Counted from the first letter of the stretch, positions 26,801-33,270 are shown. The stretch is DNA of 42,139 nt from Magnetococcales bacterium DCbin2 (GCA_002753615.1 PEAO01000012.1:1-42139); one strand, 5' to 3'. Translations and numbers: made by a program. Notes: a model not told the origin generated them from the letters alone.

Positions 26801-29772
26801 CCCTGACCGCAGCCGCTGCCACCGCACCGTTGATGGAATCGGGGGGTACTGCCAACGCGACGGTGGGCATATCGGCCTCCAGTATAATCCTGACCAAGGG
26901 GGATGTGGATGCCAACAGTACGGTCAGTTATGACACAGCTTGGCTTGGCAACCATGGCTGGCGTACCGCCGATGGTCACGCGACATGGACCAAAACCGGG
27001 ACTTACGGCACCGCCACATTCGCGGTAGCCACGGGTGTAGTCAGCTATGTTTTGGATAATGCCGATGCCGATACCCAAGCCCTCGACAGCAATCAACGTG
27101 TGACCGAAACTTTTACCGTGCGTGTCTCGGATGGCACCGCCACGCAGGATGCCAACGCGATTTTTTCCATCACAGGCAATCATGATGCTCCGGTTGGTGT
27201 CGATGACACGGCCCTTGCAGTTGAAAAAGGGGGAATCGCCAATGCCACGGCGGGCAGCCAGGCTACGGGCAATGTATTGACCAATGACACGGATGTGGAC
27301 GTGACGGGGAAAACCAAAACCGTCTCCTCCTTGCGTACCGGTACTGAGGCTGCCGCGAGCGGGGTTTCGGGAATTGCCGGTACGACCTTGGCTGGGCATT
27401 ATGGAAACCTGACTCTGAATGCCGACGGAAACTATACATATCTTGTTGATGATAATAATAAACATGTTCAGACACTGCGGATAACGGGCCAACAGGTGAT
27501 CGATGTATTTACTTATACCGTTTCCGACGCCAGTGGTCTGACCGATACCGCCCAACTCACCATCACCATTGACGGGGGCAATGATGCTCCGGTTGGTGTC
27601 GATGACACGGCCATCGCGGTTGAAAAAGGGGGAATCGCCAATGCCACGGTGGGCAGCGATGCGACGGGCAATGTATTGACCAATGACACGGATGTGGATG
27701 TCACGGGGGAGACCCAAGTCGTCGCTGCCTTGCGTACCGGTACTGAGGCTGCCGCGACTGGGGTTTCGGGAACGGTCGGTACGGCTTTGGCCGGGAGTTA
27801 TGGAAGCCTGACTCTGAATGCCAACGGCAGTTATACCTATACAGTAGATGACAATAATACATCTGTTCAAGCACTGCGGATAACGGGCCAACAGGTGACT
27901 GATGCGTTTACTTATACCGTTTCCGATGCGGGTGGTCTGACCGATACCGCCCAACTCACCATCACCATTGACGGGAGCAATGATAATCCGGTTGGGGTTG
28001 ACGACACTGCCACGGCGATTGAAAAAGGGGGAATCGCCAATGCCACGGCGGGCAGCGATGCGACGGGCAATGTATTGACCAATAACATGGATGTGGATGT
28101 TACAGGGGAAACCAAAACCGTCGTCACCTTGCGTACCGGTACTGAGGCTGCCGCAAGTGGTGTTTCGGGAACTGTCGGTATGGCTTTGGCCGGGAGTTAT
28201 GGAAGTCTGACCCTGAATGCCGACGGCAGCTATACCTATATTGTTGATGACAATAATGCAACTGTTCAGGTACTGCGGATAACGGGCCAACAGGTGACCG
28301 ACGTATTTACCTATACGGTTTCCGATGCGGGTGGTCTGACCGATACCGCCCAGCTTACGGTGACCATCGATGGTCGCAACGATGCGCCCACGTTGAAAAC
28401 CTCCATCCCCGATCAAGTCTGGACTGGCTCTGGGACGAGGGTGTTTTCGTTGGATGCCAACCTGTTTCAGGACGGTGATGACGGGGATATATTGCACTAC
28501 ACGGCGATCCAAAGCGATAATCTTGGGGCACTTCCGACTTGGCTCACATTTGATTCCGACACACGCACCTTCAGTGGCCAGCCGCCTGTAGGCGGTAGCG
28601 CGGTCGTGCGTGTTCTTGTAACGGCAACGGATCTTTCCAATGCGTTTGTGACAGGCACTTTTACGATCAAAACGGACAATCCGGCTCCACCCAGCCCCGC
28701 GCCCACGCCAGTACTGCCGCCATCACCACCATCGCCACCATCGCCACCATCGCCACCACCGCCACCACCGCCCGGTGCCAACCTAGCACCGGTAGTTACC
28801 TTTAATCCTGGAAATTCCAACCTTTCCAGTATGAACAGTGGCCCGGTAGCCCCTATCGTCACTTTTGCCTCGGCACCGACAATACTGTCAACAACGCCAG
28901 CGTCGCCGCCACCAACGCCGTCATTTTCCAGTCTGACATCGAGTTTTTCCAGTGCGTCTTCGAGTTTTTCCAGTTCACCGCTGCCATTTAGCCCACGGGT
29001 TCCCGCTGCCGCTACTCCAGCTCCTGCTGCTCCGGCACCCGCAACTGCCCCGGCTCCTGCGACTCCGGCACCCGCAACTGCCCCGGCTCCTGCGACTCCG
29101 GCACCCGCAACTGCCCCGGCTCCTGCTACCGTTCCAGTTCCTGCCGCTCCGGTTCCCGCCGCCCCAGCCACTTCGGCACCCGTTGGCGGCGGTTTTCAGG
29201 TTACTGCCTCTCCAGCCAGCGTTCCAGCAGGCCAGACGGGACTTTTCCTAGCTGACGGCATTCCCGATATTTCTTCAAACGGTGGTGGCAATGTCGATTT
29301 TTCCGTCCCCACCACCGCCTTTGCCCACACCGACGGCAATGCATCGGTGCAACTGTCGGCGCAGCAGGCGGATGGTCAAGCCCTGCCCACATGGTTAAAA
29401 TTTGATGCCGCTACCGGCAAGTTTTCCGGCACACCCCCTTCTGGAATCAAAGCCGATATCGCCATCAAGGTCTTGGCACGGGACAGCACCGGCAAGGAAG
29501 CGGTTGCGGTTTTTCACGTCAAGGTGGGTACTCCAGCCCCGAGTGGACCGCAAACCGGCGATCAAGGGGCCGAACTCCTAGAGAACCATTCCCCGTGGCT
29601 CAAAGCGGTCCGCTTGGCCTCTCTGGGGGATCGGAATGGGGAAACAGGCTCTTTGCGTGGCAAACCAAGCTTCACCCGCCAACTTGCCGCCCAGGGACGC
29701 GATGGTCTTCATGGCCGTGCCCTGATGTTGCAACGCGCCTCTGATCGGTTAGCGCGGCAACCAATCGTCTAA
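20806..29772 (+). CDS. Giant LEPR-XLL/DUF4347 repeat protein (putative exported adhesin)
   Basis: 2,988 residues. The N-terminus lacks a Sec signal but carries ALEPRIMFDGAG at about 23-34, an LEPR-XLL-type motif. A DUF4347 domain (about 80-232) shows a caspase-like dyad: H135 in ILSHGSEG and C180 in LFYGCDVA. Next come a pre-peptidase-like beta domain (about 245-395), two near-identical repeats (about 404-645), nine repeats of 121-127 residues starting TSATYDA (about 757-1862), a cadherin-like segment, one VCBS-like and three closely similar VCBS repeats (about 2126-2525), and a dystroglycan/Ig-like domain. A PPSPP-rich linker, an APAPAT linker, a second Ig-like domain and a short tail (KPSFTRQLAAQGR) complete it. 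Such proteins are surface adhesins; the upstream export genes are the likely secretion route. Ends next to an IS66 remnant. Confidence 0.88.
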   Translation: MTTKQFPSHSVSRGNRYVPTIIALEPRIMFDGAGVVDLVDHANDPSDHPTDATAKALIPDVPAPTKVRDAEPSQNGGKKEVAFIDTSVADYQKLVDGVRIGVEIELIDGRQSGLAQIAQWAETHTGYDAIHILSHGSEGVLNLGTDTVTNTNLSTPETRAKLAEIGHALHAGGDMLFYGCDVAKGTEGRQFITDLAIATGADVSASTDNTGTGVIGGNWTLEAYTGTINIAGLHFGEDYSHLLVVDTKAYNGTLTAVDYFKRPWTQDDIDNIYWGSVYAGGSVSQVSVGDYNYVAFYFVPVESGSFTLETTAASMSGSDTFLAIYQNSFDPANSRTNLFFVNDDATSQTNQLSRIPNKSLTAGTSYIGVVTTYTAGETGTFTFQITGPSASSVTVTSGVPAANAAPTLTTFSAAIDTTNEDTQVELTLAELTAQGNEADTDGTVDAFVIQAVSTGSLKIGTSAGAATNYAAGTNETIDATHYAYWTPAQDANGTLNAFTVKAKDNGASLSTTAVQTTVSVTAVNDAPTLTTFTTVIDTTNEDTQVELTLTELKGQGNEADVDGTVDAFVVQAVSTGSLKIGANAGAATDYAAGTNETIDATHNAYWTPALNANGTLNAFTVKAKDNGTALSSAAVQTTVSATAVNDVPTLTTITNLTGAIQNSAYTITYAALAGVADEADVEGDTLSFRVEAVSHGTLTKGGSAVTPGTTLLSTGESWVWTPTTTGTVQAFTVKAWDGTGASSTAIASNIVVSPPPSLTSATYDASTGVLTVTGADMTTGDTITVSNLTITGDGGNTYTFTTANVTATNATTFSVTLNATDKLNVNGLLNLNGTASAASQNFYLSGADDWDANVTAGDTADSNNTVTVSNVTAPVITSATYDISSGALVVTGTNFVRKSGVTNDFVANKVTLTGEGGATYTLTDTANVEVTSATTLTLTLSATDQLNVHGLLNKNGTVSGDSTTYNLAAANSWMAGATTATDISDTTGNGITVSNVATPTITSATYDSDSGVLQVAGTNLFKKNGSSNDIDISKLTLTGGTGNATYTITSASDVEITSATSFTVTLTGGDKTSVDALLDQVGTTSAGGSTYNIGAAEDWLAAAETAANIADATNAVTVSISPKITSATYNATTGVMVVTGTNMLAKAGVTNDISISKLTLTGEGGVTYTLTTSDVELTSATEFSITLNATDLAALNQIFNKNGTASTGSTTYNLAAADDWNAQVTTGDTADATNTVTVSNVPTPTVTSATYDANTGVLVVTGTGFLKLSGATNDIDITKLTVTAEGTTFTLTANTANVEITSGTSFSVTLGSTDKAALNQIVNKNGLNSVDTIAYNLAAAEDWAAGAEGSVNVVDSINNAITVSNVAVPTMTSATYDANTGSLVVTGTGFLKKSGAANDVDVTKLTVTAEGTTYTLTADSANVEITSGTSFTVTLGSTDKAALNQIVNKDGLSSVDTIAYNLAAAEDWAVGADGAVNVADLAGNAITVSNVATPTITSATYDATTGTLVVTGTGLFKKFGATNDIVANTLTFTGEGGSTYTLTDTANVEITSATAFTLSLSATDKAGINLIANKAGTTSLSATTYNLAAAEDWNAGAAAAVNIVDATNGVTVSNVPVPTITSATYNAATGTLVVTGTGFLSKSGATNDVDVTKLTVTAEGTTYTLTADSANVEVTSGTSFSVTLGSTDKAALNQIMNKNGLTSVDTIAYNLAAAEDWAAGAEGSVNVADVINNTITVSNVAVPTLTSATYAANTGTLVVTGTGFLKKSGATNDIDVSKLILSGDSTAYTLTSSPVEITSATRFTVVLNNADKAALSSRINKEGTASTGLVTYNLAAAEDWAAGADAAVAVADLAGNGITAGSFNVAPTIGGTQAGQTTNDAISVNLFSGITINDLDVGASETVTITLDTAAKGVFTAASLTASGFSTVDGGLSYTHTAATPADIQAAIRLLSYQPTVNRATPGSTETTTFTLSVSDGIASAVTDATTTVVSTSVNDTPTLTAAAATAPLMESGGTANATVGISASSIILTKGDVDANSTVSYDTAWLGNHGWRTADGHATWTKTGTYGTATFAVATGVVSYVLDNADADTQALDSNQRVTETFTVRVSDGTATQDANAIFSITGNHDAPVGVDDTALAVEKGGIANATAGSQATGNVLTNDTDVDVTGKTKTVSSLRTGTEAAASGVSGIAGTTLAGHYGNLTLNADGNYTYLVDDNNKHVQTLRITGQQVIDVFTYTVSDASGLTDTAQLTITIDGGNDAPVGVDDTAIAVEKGGIANATVGSDATGNVLTNDTDVDVTGETQVVAALRTGTEAAATGVSGTVGTALAGSYGSLTLNANGSYTYTVDDNNTSVQALRITGQQVTDAFTYTVSDAGGLTDTAQLTITIDGSNDNPVGVDDTATAIEKGGIANATAGSDATGNVLTNNMDVDVTGETKTVVTLRTGTEAAASGVSGTVGMALAGSYGSLTLNADGSYTYIVDDNNATVQVLRITGQQVTDVFTYTVSDAGGLTDTAQLTVTIDGRNDAPTLKTSIPDQVWTGSGTRVFSLDANLFQDGDDGDILHYTAIQSDNLGALPTWLTFDSDTRTFSGQPPVGGSAVVRVLVTATDLSNAFVTGTFTIKTDNPAPPSPAPTPVLPPSPPSPPSPPSPPPPPPPGANLAPVVTFNPGNSNLSSMNSGPVAPIVTFASAPTILSTTPASPPPTPSFSSLTSSFSSASSSFSSSPLPFSPRVPAAATPAPAAPAPATAPAPATPAPATAPAPATPAPATAPAPATVPVPAAPVPAAPATSAPVGGGFQVTASPASVPAGQTGLFLADGIPDISSNGGGNVDFSVPTTAFAHTDGNASVQLSAQQADGQALPTWLKFDAATGKFSGTPPSGIKADIAIKVLARDSTGKEAVAVFHVKVGTPAPSGPQTGDQGAELLENHSPWLKAVRLASLGDRNGETGSLRGKPSFTRQLAAQGRDGLHGRALMLQRASDRLARQPIV
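22015..22750 (+). repeat. Two tandem ~120-residue coding repeats in the giant protein
   Basis: Two copies of a block beginning APTLTTF and containing DTTNEDTQVELTL and TNETIDATH, one starting near 22015 and the other near 22380. The near identity extends to the DNA, implying recent duplication or gene conversion. Confidence 0.85.
23077..26390 (+). repeat. Nine tandem 121-127-residue coding repeats in the giant protein
   Basis: Units begin with variants of TSATYDANTGVLVVTGTGF and run through VEITSGTSFSVTLGSTDKAA and YNLAAAEDW. Starts are near 23077, 23440, 23803, 24166, 24535, 24910, 25285, 25654 and 26035. Units 5, 6 and 8 are almost identical over long stretches, while 1 and 4 are more divergent. 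Confidence 0.88.
27184..28380 (+). repeat. Three tandem VCBS/cadherin-like coding repeats
   Basis: Three units of about 133 residues share VEKGGIANATAGS, TGNVLTNDTDVDVTG, YGSLTLNADGSYTY and VSDAGGLTDTAQLT. Long stretches are identical at DNA level. This VCBS pattern is common in large secreted adhesins. Confidence 0.88.
29031..29130 (+). repeat. 33-bp minisatellite encoding an Ala/Pro/Thr linker
   Basis: About two and a half to three copies of a 33-bp unit coding for APAPATPAPAT, in the linker before the last Ig-like domain. In-frame length variation would be tolerated. Confidence 0.8.
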
Positions 29773-29779
29773 GTTTTGA

Positions 29780-30160
29780 GCGTAACGTTCGTAAGTGCCG
29801 AACGAACCCCGTTCTCAAGGCGACTTGCTTTTTTCCGATTTTTTTGGACGTTCCAGGGAAGAAGAGCTTCAAAATCCTCAACAACAGTGGCGTTTGGAAT
29901 TTCGCTGAAAACCTTGCGGAGATAAACGTTGGATTCCAGGCATGAGGCTTTGGCGGTTTCGATGAGGCTATAGAGGTTGGCCGAGGCTTTCCCTGGACCG
30001 TTGTAGAACTGATTCCATCCGGTAGAGTGGAAGACCATCAGCATTCTGGAAGTCTGCGAGAAAGGCCAACATTCCCGCTGAAGCCAACGGCTTGGGAATG
30101 GGCTGGCGCGGCGTCTTAGCACCCTGATGGCAATGGGGCACCCATCTGTAAATATCCCCC
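29780..30160 (-). mobile_element. Internally deleted IS66-family transposase remnant
   Basis: On the minus strand, one frame gives CHQGAKTPRQPIPKPLASAG and then GLPLYRMES, typical of the middle of IS66 TnpC. A different frame then gives GKASANLYSLIETAKAS and VVEDFEALLPWNVQK, its C-terminus. The catalytic core between them is missing. The element end may lie at GTAACGTTCG about 7 nt after the stop of the giant protein gene, which would put its edge right at that gene. The terminal repeat assignment is tentative. Confidence 0.75.
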
Positions 30161-30195
30161 GGCAGAGCCAGGAGCCTTATTTTGTGAGCCGATCA

Positions 30196-30244
30196 AAGCG
30201 GCCTTTGGGGTCGCTAACGCGGCCCCTACGTTTACGGGCCGCTT
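30196..30244. repeat. Nested hairpin, possible IS200/IS605-type end structure
   Basis: An outer 8-bp stem (AAGCGGCC / GGCCGCTT) encloses an inner GGGG-x-CGC / GCG-x-CCCC stem with a TAAC loop. It sits 12 nt past the 3' end of the IS200-like remnant, where such elements carry a terminal hairpin. Confidence 0.45.
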
Positions 30245-30256
30245 AAAGACGGCAGA

Positions 30257-30448
30257 TTACCTCGACAGGCTCCATTGCCCCAGCCATTGATCTTCCTTAT
30301 CCTGGTGGCGGATATACGCACGAATCGTTGATTCGTCCCGTCCGACCGTCGAAACAAACTGTGAGTTTTGTCCATCTGGATTCTCCAATGTCATGCGCTT
30401 GGCGGCCCACGACAGATGAGTCTCCCGGTGGACTCCAGGAAATGTCAA
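30257..30448 (-). pseudogene. IS200-like TnpA C-terminal remnant
   Basis: A 63-codon minus-strand ORF. Its second half, QFVSTVGRDESTIRAYIRHQ followed by DKEDQW, resembles the C-terminus of IS200/IS605 Y1 transposases. No HUH motif or catalytic tyrosine region is recognisable upstream, so it is a fragment. Identification is by eye from the C-terminal motif only. Confidence 0.5.
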
Positions 30449-30941
30449 ACTTTTTCTGCCTCCCCGGCAGAACCGGGGGTTCTCTCATTAAATGGATAGG
30501 GCCGGACGATGTTTTCGATAGGGACACCCTTGTGTTAACTGCCTATGTGTAACCCAGAAAATGGGAACGCCCCCTGTAGAGACCAAACGACAGGAAGAAA
30601 AAACTGGCATTAACTTTGCGTTAGCACCTTAGGAGATTGCTTGCTCACATATTCATTCTCTCCTGAAGCGGTGTGCGGCCTAGGCGATGCCAAATCTATG
30701 GCGGTTTTGCCGTTTATTTTTCTTATTTTTTAAACTTACAAGACCACCATGAATTGCAGACAAAATGTAACTTTATTGCGGCATAATATAAAATGAATGT
30801 TTATTTAGAACAATGACGAGAACAATTTTTTTGAATTGATGCAAAAATTAGGATTGACTAACTAAAGTGAATTACATGCAAACGGATTGAATCTTAAAAC
30901 GTTTCAAGGCACGATGCCTTCAACCGACCTAGGGAGTATCA
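30449..30941. other. Non-coding, AT-rich decayed stretch
   Basis: No ORF with a recognisable family was found. The composition drifts from about average to strongly AT-rich after 30,700. It is likely old mobile-element debris plus the upstream region of the fossil ORF at 30942. Confidence 0.5.
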
Positions 30942-31187
30942 TGGAGTCGTTTTTGAAATAATTCGAATCAAATATCAAATTTCAATACTCCTGCTTTGAC
31001 CGAGTTGTCATCCGAGGGTACGTCCGCAGCCTTTTCACCGCTGGTGAAATTGTTATTCTTCTCCGTGCCCTTGGGTTTCAGAAAATCTCCGACGGAATCA
31101 TGAGAGTACTGACCGATCAACTCAACGCCCATATTGTGAAGAATACTGCGAAAGTTGGGTTAATATGTCGATGGACCAAAAAAAAAT
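30942..31187 (+). pseudogene. Fossil N-terminal fragment of an unrecognised ORF
   Basis: ATG GAG TCG begins a reading frame that meets TAA after six codons and then continues as CFDRVVIRGYVRSLFTAGEI and LRALGFQKISDGIMRVLTDQ. It then dissolves into an A-run at the start of the next gene. The coding-like composition and sensible protein after the stop mark it as a broken gene start. The motif C-F-D-R-V-V-I-R-G-Y resembles a family of multi-copy, possibly mobile, hypothetical proteins, but I cannot name it. Confidence 0.5.
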
Positions 31188-32382
31188 AGACGAAATCCTC
31201 GATGATTTTGACGGCTCTCATGAGACTTTTCGTCTCTATAAGGATCGGCTTGTCCTCGTCTTACAAGAAATTTTAAATAAATCTGAAATTCCAACAGACT
31301 CTATATCTGGCAGCCTTATGACGCGAGGAGATTTAAGGTCATCCTTGTCACAGGACATCGTGTCGTACAATAGTTTTTCAGAGGTAGAAGGCGTGGTGTC
31401 CATTCGTGTTGTACTAATGTTTCATGATGATATTGCACTAACAGCTGAGCTTTTAAAAAGAGAGTTTTTCATTGAACCATTGCAATTGTCTCATAATGAA
31501 TCTTTGGAGCAGGACAGATTTGGCGTTTCTATAAATAAATTTTTCTTAATGGTGTCCGAAGAAAAAAGTGGCCAAATGGAGTACGCACGGTTTTCTTCTC
31601 TAAAAATAGTGCTGACTATAAGATCTACATTCCAAGATGCTTGGTTTGGGGTGAAAGAAAAATTTGTGCAAATGGCCCGCTCTGGCCTAATTGGGGAGGG
31701 GAATATGAATCAATTAGCACAAGTGTCCTACCTGATAAAAATGGCTGATGCAGAACTATCCAGAATAAGATTCTCCTTAGATGAAAAAAATCAGAAACGA
31801 CAAGTTCAAGCCCCACCCAAAGAAGTGGTACACATCAGGACAGAGAAACAAGGGAACAAGGTTAAAGAGAACACAGTGCAGAACAAGGAGGTGTCTCATT
31901 TTAATGATGGTAAGCCAGAATTTTCTGAAGTTACCATGAGGACATTCAGAGATAATTTGGAGAGATTTATTCTAGACGATCAAACTATACGGAATATCGA
32001 CCGCAACATTTCAGACTATTACGATACTGCGTTAACATACAACGATGAATTTGTAGATACATTGGCACGGATGTATTCAAACGCAAGGATTATTAAGACA
32101 GACAGTATAAAAGAAGCTCTGGACAATGGCGAACCACTTGTCAGAGAAATGATGAAACATTTATATGACGATATATACCAAAAAAGATCTGAATATATCC
32201 ACAAAGGAACTTGCCTTCTTGTTATGTTTTTTATACTTCTTGCAAAGACTGGAAGCGTAGATATAATACGAAGACATGTAGGGGGCCATCTTGAACGCAC
32301 AGGGATATCCGACACCGAATTTGCCAACAATATATTATTGTATTACAAAAAATCCGCCGGCACTCTAAAAGATGGCACGTGA
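31165..32382 (+). CDS. RelA/SpoT-fold protein lacking synthetase catalytic motifs
   Basis: 405 residues. Residues about 15-175 follow the order of a (p)ppGpp synthetase domain: VEGVVSIRVVLMFHDD for the usual TDLVGVRI block, DRFGVSINKFFLMV for the usual DRFGYRSLHYVV block, and LKIVLTIRSTFQDAW for the usual LKFEIQIRSILQDAW block. The metal-binding Asp, the YRSLH stacking motif and the ExQ pair are all replaced, so synthetase activity is unlikely. A polar linker (about 205-250) leads to an unrecognised helical C-terminal domain with a hydrophobic stretch (GTCLLVMFFILLAK, about 350). The gene is much more AT-rich than the flanking chromosome, suggesting transfer. The start may be ATG 31165 or 31171. 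A regulatory or defence role is possible but unproven. Confidence 0.65.
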   Translation: MSMDQKKIDEILDDFDGSHETFRLYKDRLVLVLQEILNKSEIPTDSISGSLMTRGDLRSSLSQDIVSYNSFSEVEGVVSIRVVLMFHDDIALTAELLKREFFIEPLQLSHNESLEQDRFGVSINKFFLMVSEEKSGQMEYARFSSLKIVLTIRSTFQDAWFGVKEKFVQMARSGLIGEGNMNQLAQVSYLIKMADAELSRIRFSLDEKNQKRQVQAPPKEVVHIRTEKQGNKVKENTVQNKEVSHFNDGKPEFSEVTMRTFRDNLERFILDDQTIRNIDRNISDYYDTALTYNDEFVDTLARMYSNARIIKTDSIKEALDNGEPLVREMMKHLYDDIYQKRSEYIHKGTCLLVMFFILLAKTGSVDIIRRHVGGHLERTGISDTEFANNILLYYKKSAGTLKDGT

Positions 32383-32451
32383 ATTGCTCGCGTAACGCCA
32401 TTATGTATCAATTAGCTGGTGCCTCTATAACCATCTGAGGGTGTGCCTGAT

Positions 32452-32793
32452 ATGACAGATCTAATTGCAAACACTACCAGAATCTTCAGAGAAAGTCCGT
32501 TGCATAGGGAAATATCTAGTGGGAATGCACCCAGTAGAACGGGAAATATCCAAACGGATCAGAACGCCATTTTCAAAGAAATAATGAGAGACACTATCGG
32601 AGAAAGCACTTCCATCAATACGTGGAAAAACCCGCACCTTGGAGAGAGCGGGAAGATGCTAGATCAGATTATGGAAATGCAATCCGCAAATCGTTTAGCA
32701 CAAAAATTACAACAGATAACACAAAAGCCTGTCGTTACCGCAAGTTATGCAAGCAAATCATACGCCATGGGCAAAGGCATGGGCACGGCATAG
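32452..32793 (+). CDS. Small hypothetical protein
   Basis: 113 residues from ATG 32452; the track starts at a GTG nine bases earlier. GAGGG lies about 10 nt before the ATG. It is polar, has no signal peptide or membrane helix, and is predicted helical in its second half (KMLDQIMEMQSANRLAQKLQ). I do not recognise a family. It lies 69 nt after the RelA/SpoT-fold gene on the same strand and shares its lower GC, so the two may form a unit, with this as a small partner. That is inference from position only. Confidence 0.5.
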   Translation: MTDLIANTTRIFRESPLHREISSGNAPSRTGNIQTDQNAIFKEIMRDTIGESTSINTWKNPHLGESGKMLDQIMEMQSANRLAQKLQQITQKPVVTASYASKSYAMGKGMGTA

Positions 32794-32863
32794 CTGTTAG
32801 TATCTTATCCACGGTCTTAGTTCCAAAAGATCGAGCTTCCTTGTCAAAACTCTCCTGAAGACC
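32794..32863. other. Short decayed stretch before an IS66 fragment
   Basis: No gene seen. On the minus strand this lies just past the stop in the IS66 fragment. An alternative frame reading VVAETMIEAFCGKRKVFRR runs through it but matches nothing I recognise. Confidence 0.3.
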
Positions 32864-33010
32864 TTACGCTTTCCGCAAAAGGCCTCGATCATCGTTTCGG
32901 CCACTACCATCCATTATCGCTTGGATGATTCCGTAATCCAACATGTGGTCCCGAAGCCGGTTGATCAGGGGTTGAACCAAGTAGCTAGCCTTGATCATCC
33001 AATAATGGGC
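32864..33010 (-). mobile_element. IS66-family transposase fragment (middle part)
   Basis: The minus-strand translation YWMIKASYLVQPLINRLRDH followed by MLDYGIIQ matches the segment of IS66 TnpC just before its catalytic MDET motif. The frame then diverges and stops at 32864. It corresponds to part of the region missing from the remnant at 29780-30160. Confidence 0.75.
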
Positions 33011-33021
33011 CATAAAGCGTA

Positions 33022-33099
33022 ATGAGCGAACTTACTGAATACCAAACCATCATGCAGGATGGCAGACCAGCTTTCGTAGTGATCCAGTTGCGAGAATAG
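33022..33099 (+). pseudogene. Internally deleted duplicate of the XRE antitoxin
   Basis: The first 20 or so codons (MSELTEYQTIMQDGRPAFVV) copy the antitoxin at 33596 with two base changes. The frame then jumps directly to the last codons (QLR) and ends after 25 codons. The HTH is gone. It lies just outside the tRNA-derived repeat. Confidence 0.75.
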
Positions 33100-33138
33100 A
33101 AAAAGCTTAAAGCCCATTGCAATTCCCATATCATCGAA

Positions 33139-33190
33139 ATTTGGTAGCAAGGGGGGGACTTGAACCCCCGGAACACGGATTATGAATCCA
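33139..33190 (-). repeat. Partial tRNA-Met 3' half, candidate att site
   Basis: About 51 nt copy the 3' half of the tRNA-Met at 34869-34945 (anticodon loop through CCA and three bases beyond) with two internal mismatches, in the same orientation. The copy loses similarity just after the anticodon stem, so it cannot be a working tRNA. Together the two form direct repeats 1.73 kb apart, as left by integration at a tRNA 3' end. Confidence 0.85.
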
Positions 33191-33198
33191 TTTGCAAA

Positions 33199-33270
33199 AG
33201 TGGTCTTTGTTGGTCAATAGATGCAAAAACAGATCATTACAAAATGTAAAGTGGCCATTGTTGGTCAATA
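33199..33270. repeat. Two 21-bp direct repeats beside the att-like copy
   Basis: AGTGGTCTTTGTTGGTCAATA at 33199-33219 recurs at 33250-33270 with two differences, a 51-bp period. Placement next to a tRNA-derived repeat and upstream of the toxin suggests recombinase arm sites or an autoregulatory operator. The toxin-antitoxin promoter region is also here. Confidence 0.6.

Noticed and set aside
26743-28512. 589-aa minus-strand ORF with repeats
   Set aside because: It mirrors the VCBS repeats coded on the plus strand. Its repetition follows entirely from theirs, and it has no start signal.
28700-28780. CRISPR-like or regulatory short repeats
   Set aside because: The CCACCATCG-type repeats encode an in-frame PPSPP linker of the giant protein.
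28497-29171. Long minus-strand ORF of 224 aa rich in Ala/Gly
   Set aside because: It is the shadow of the Ala/Pro-rich linker of the giant protein; low-complexity GC-rich repeats keep the opposite frame open.
33142-33190. A second functional tRNA-Met
   Set aside because: Only the 3' half through the anticodon stem matches; the D-arm and 5' acceptor strand are absent.
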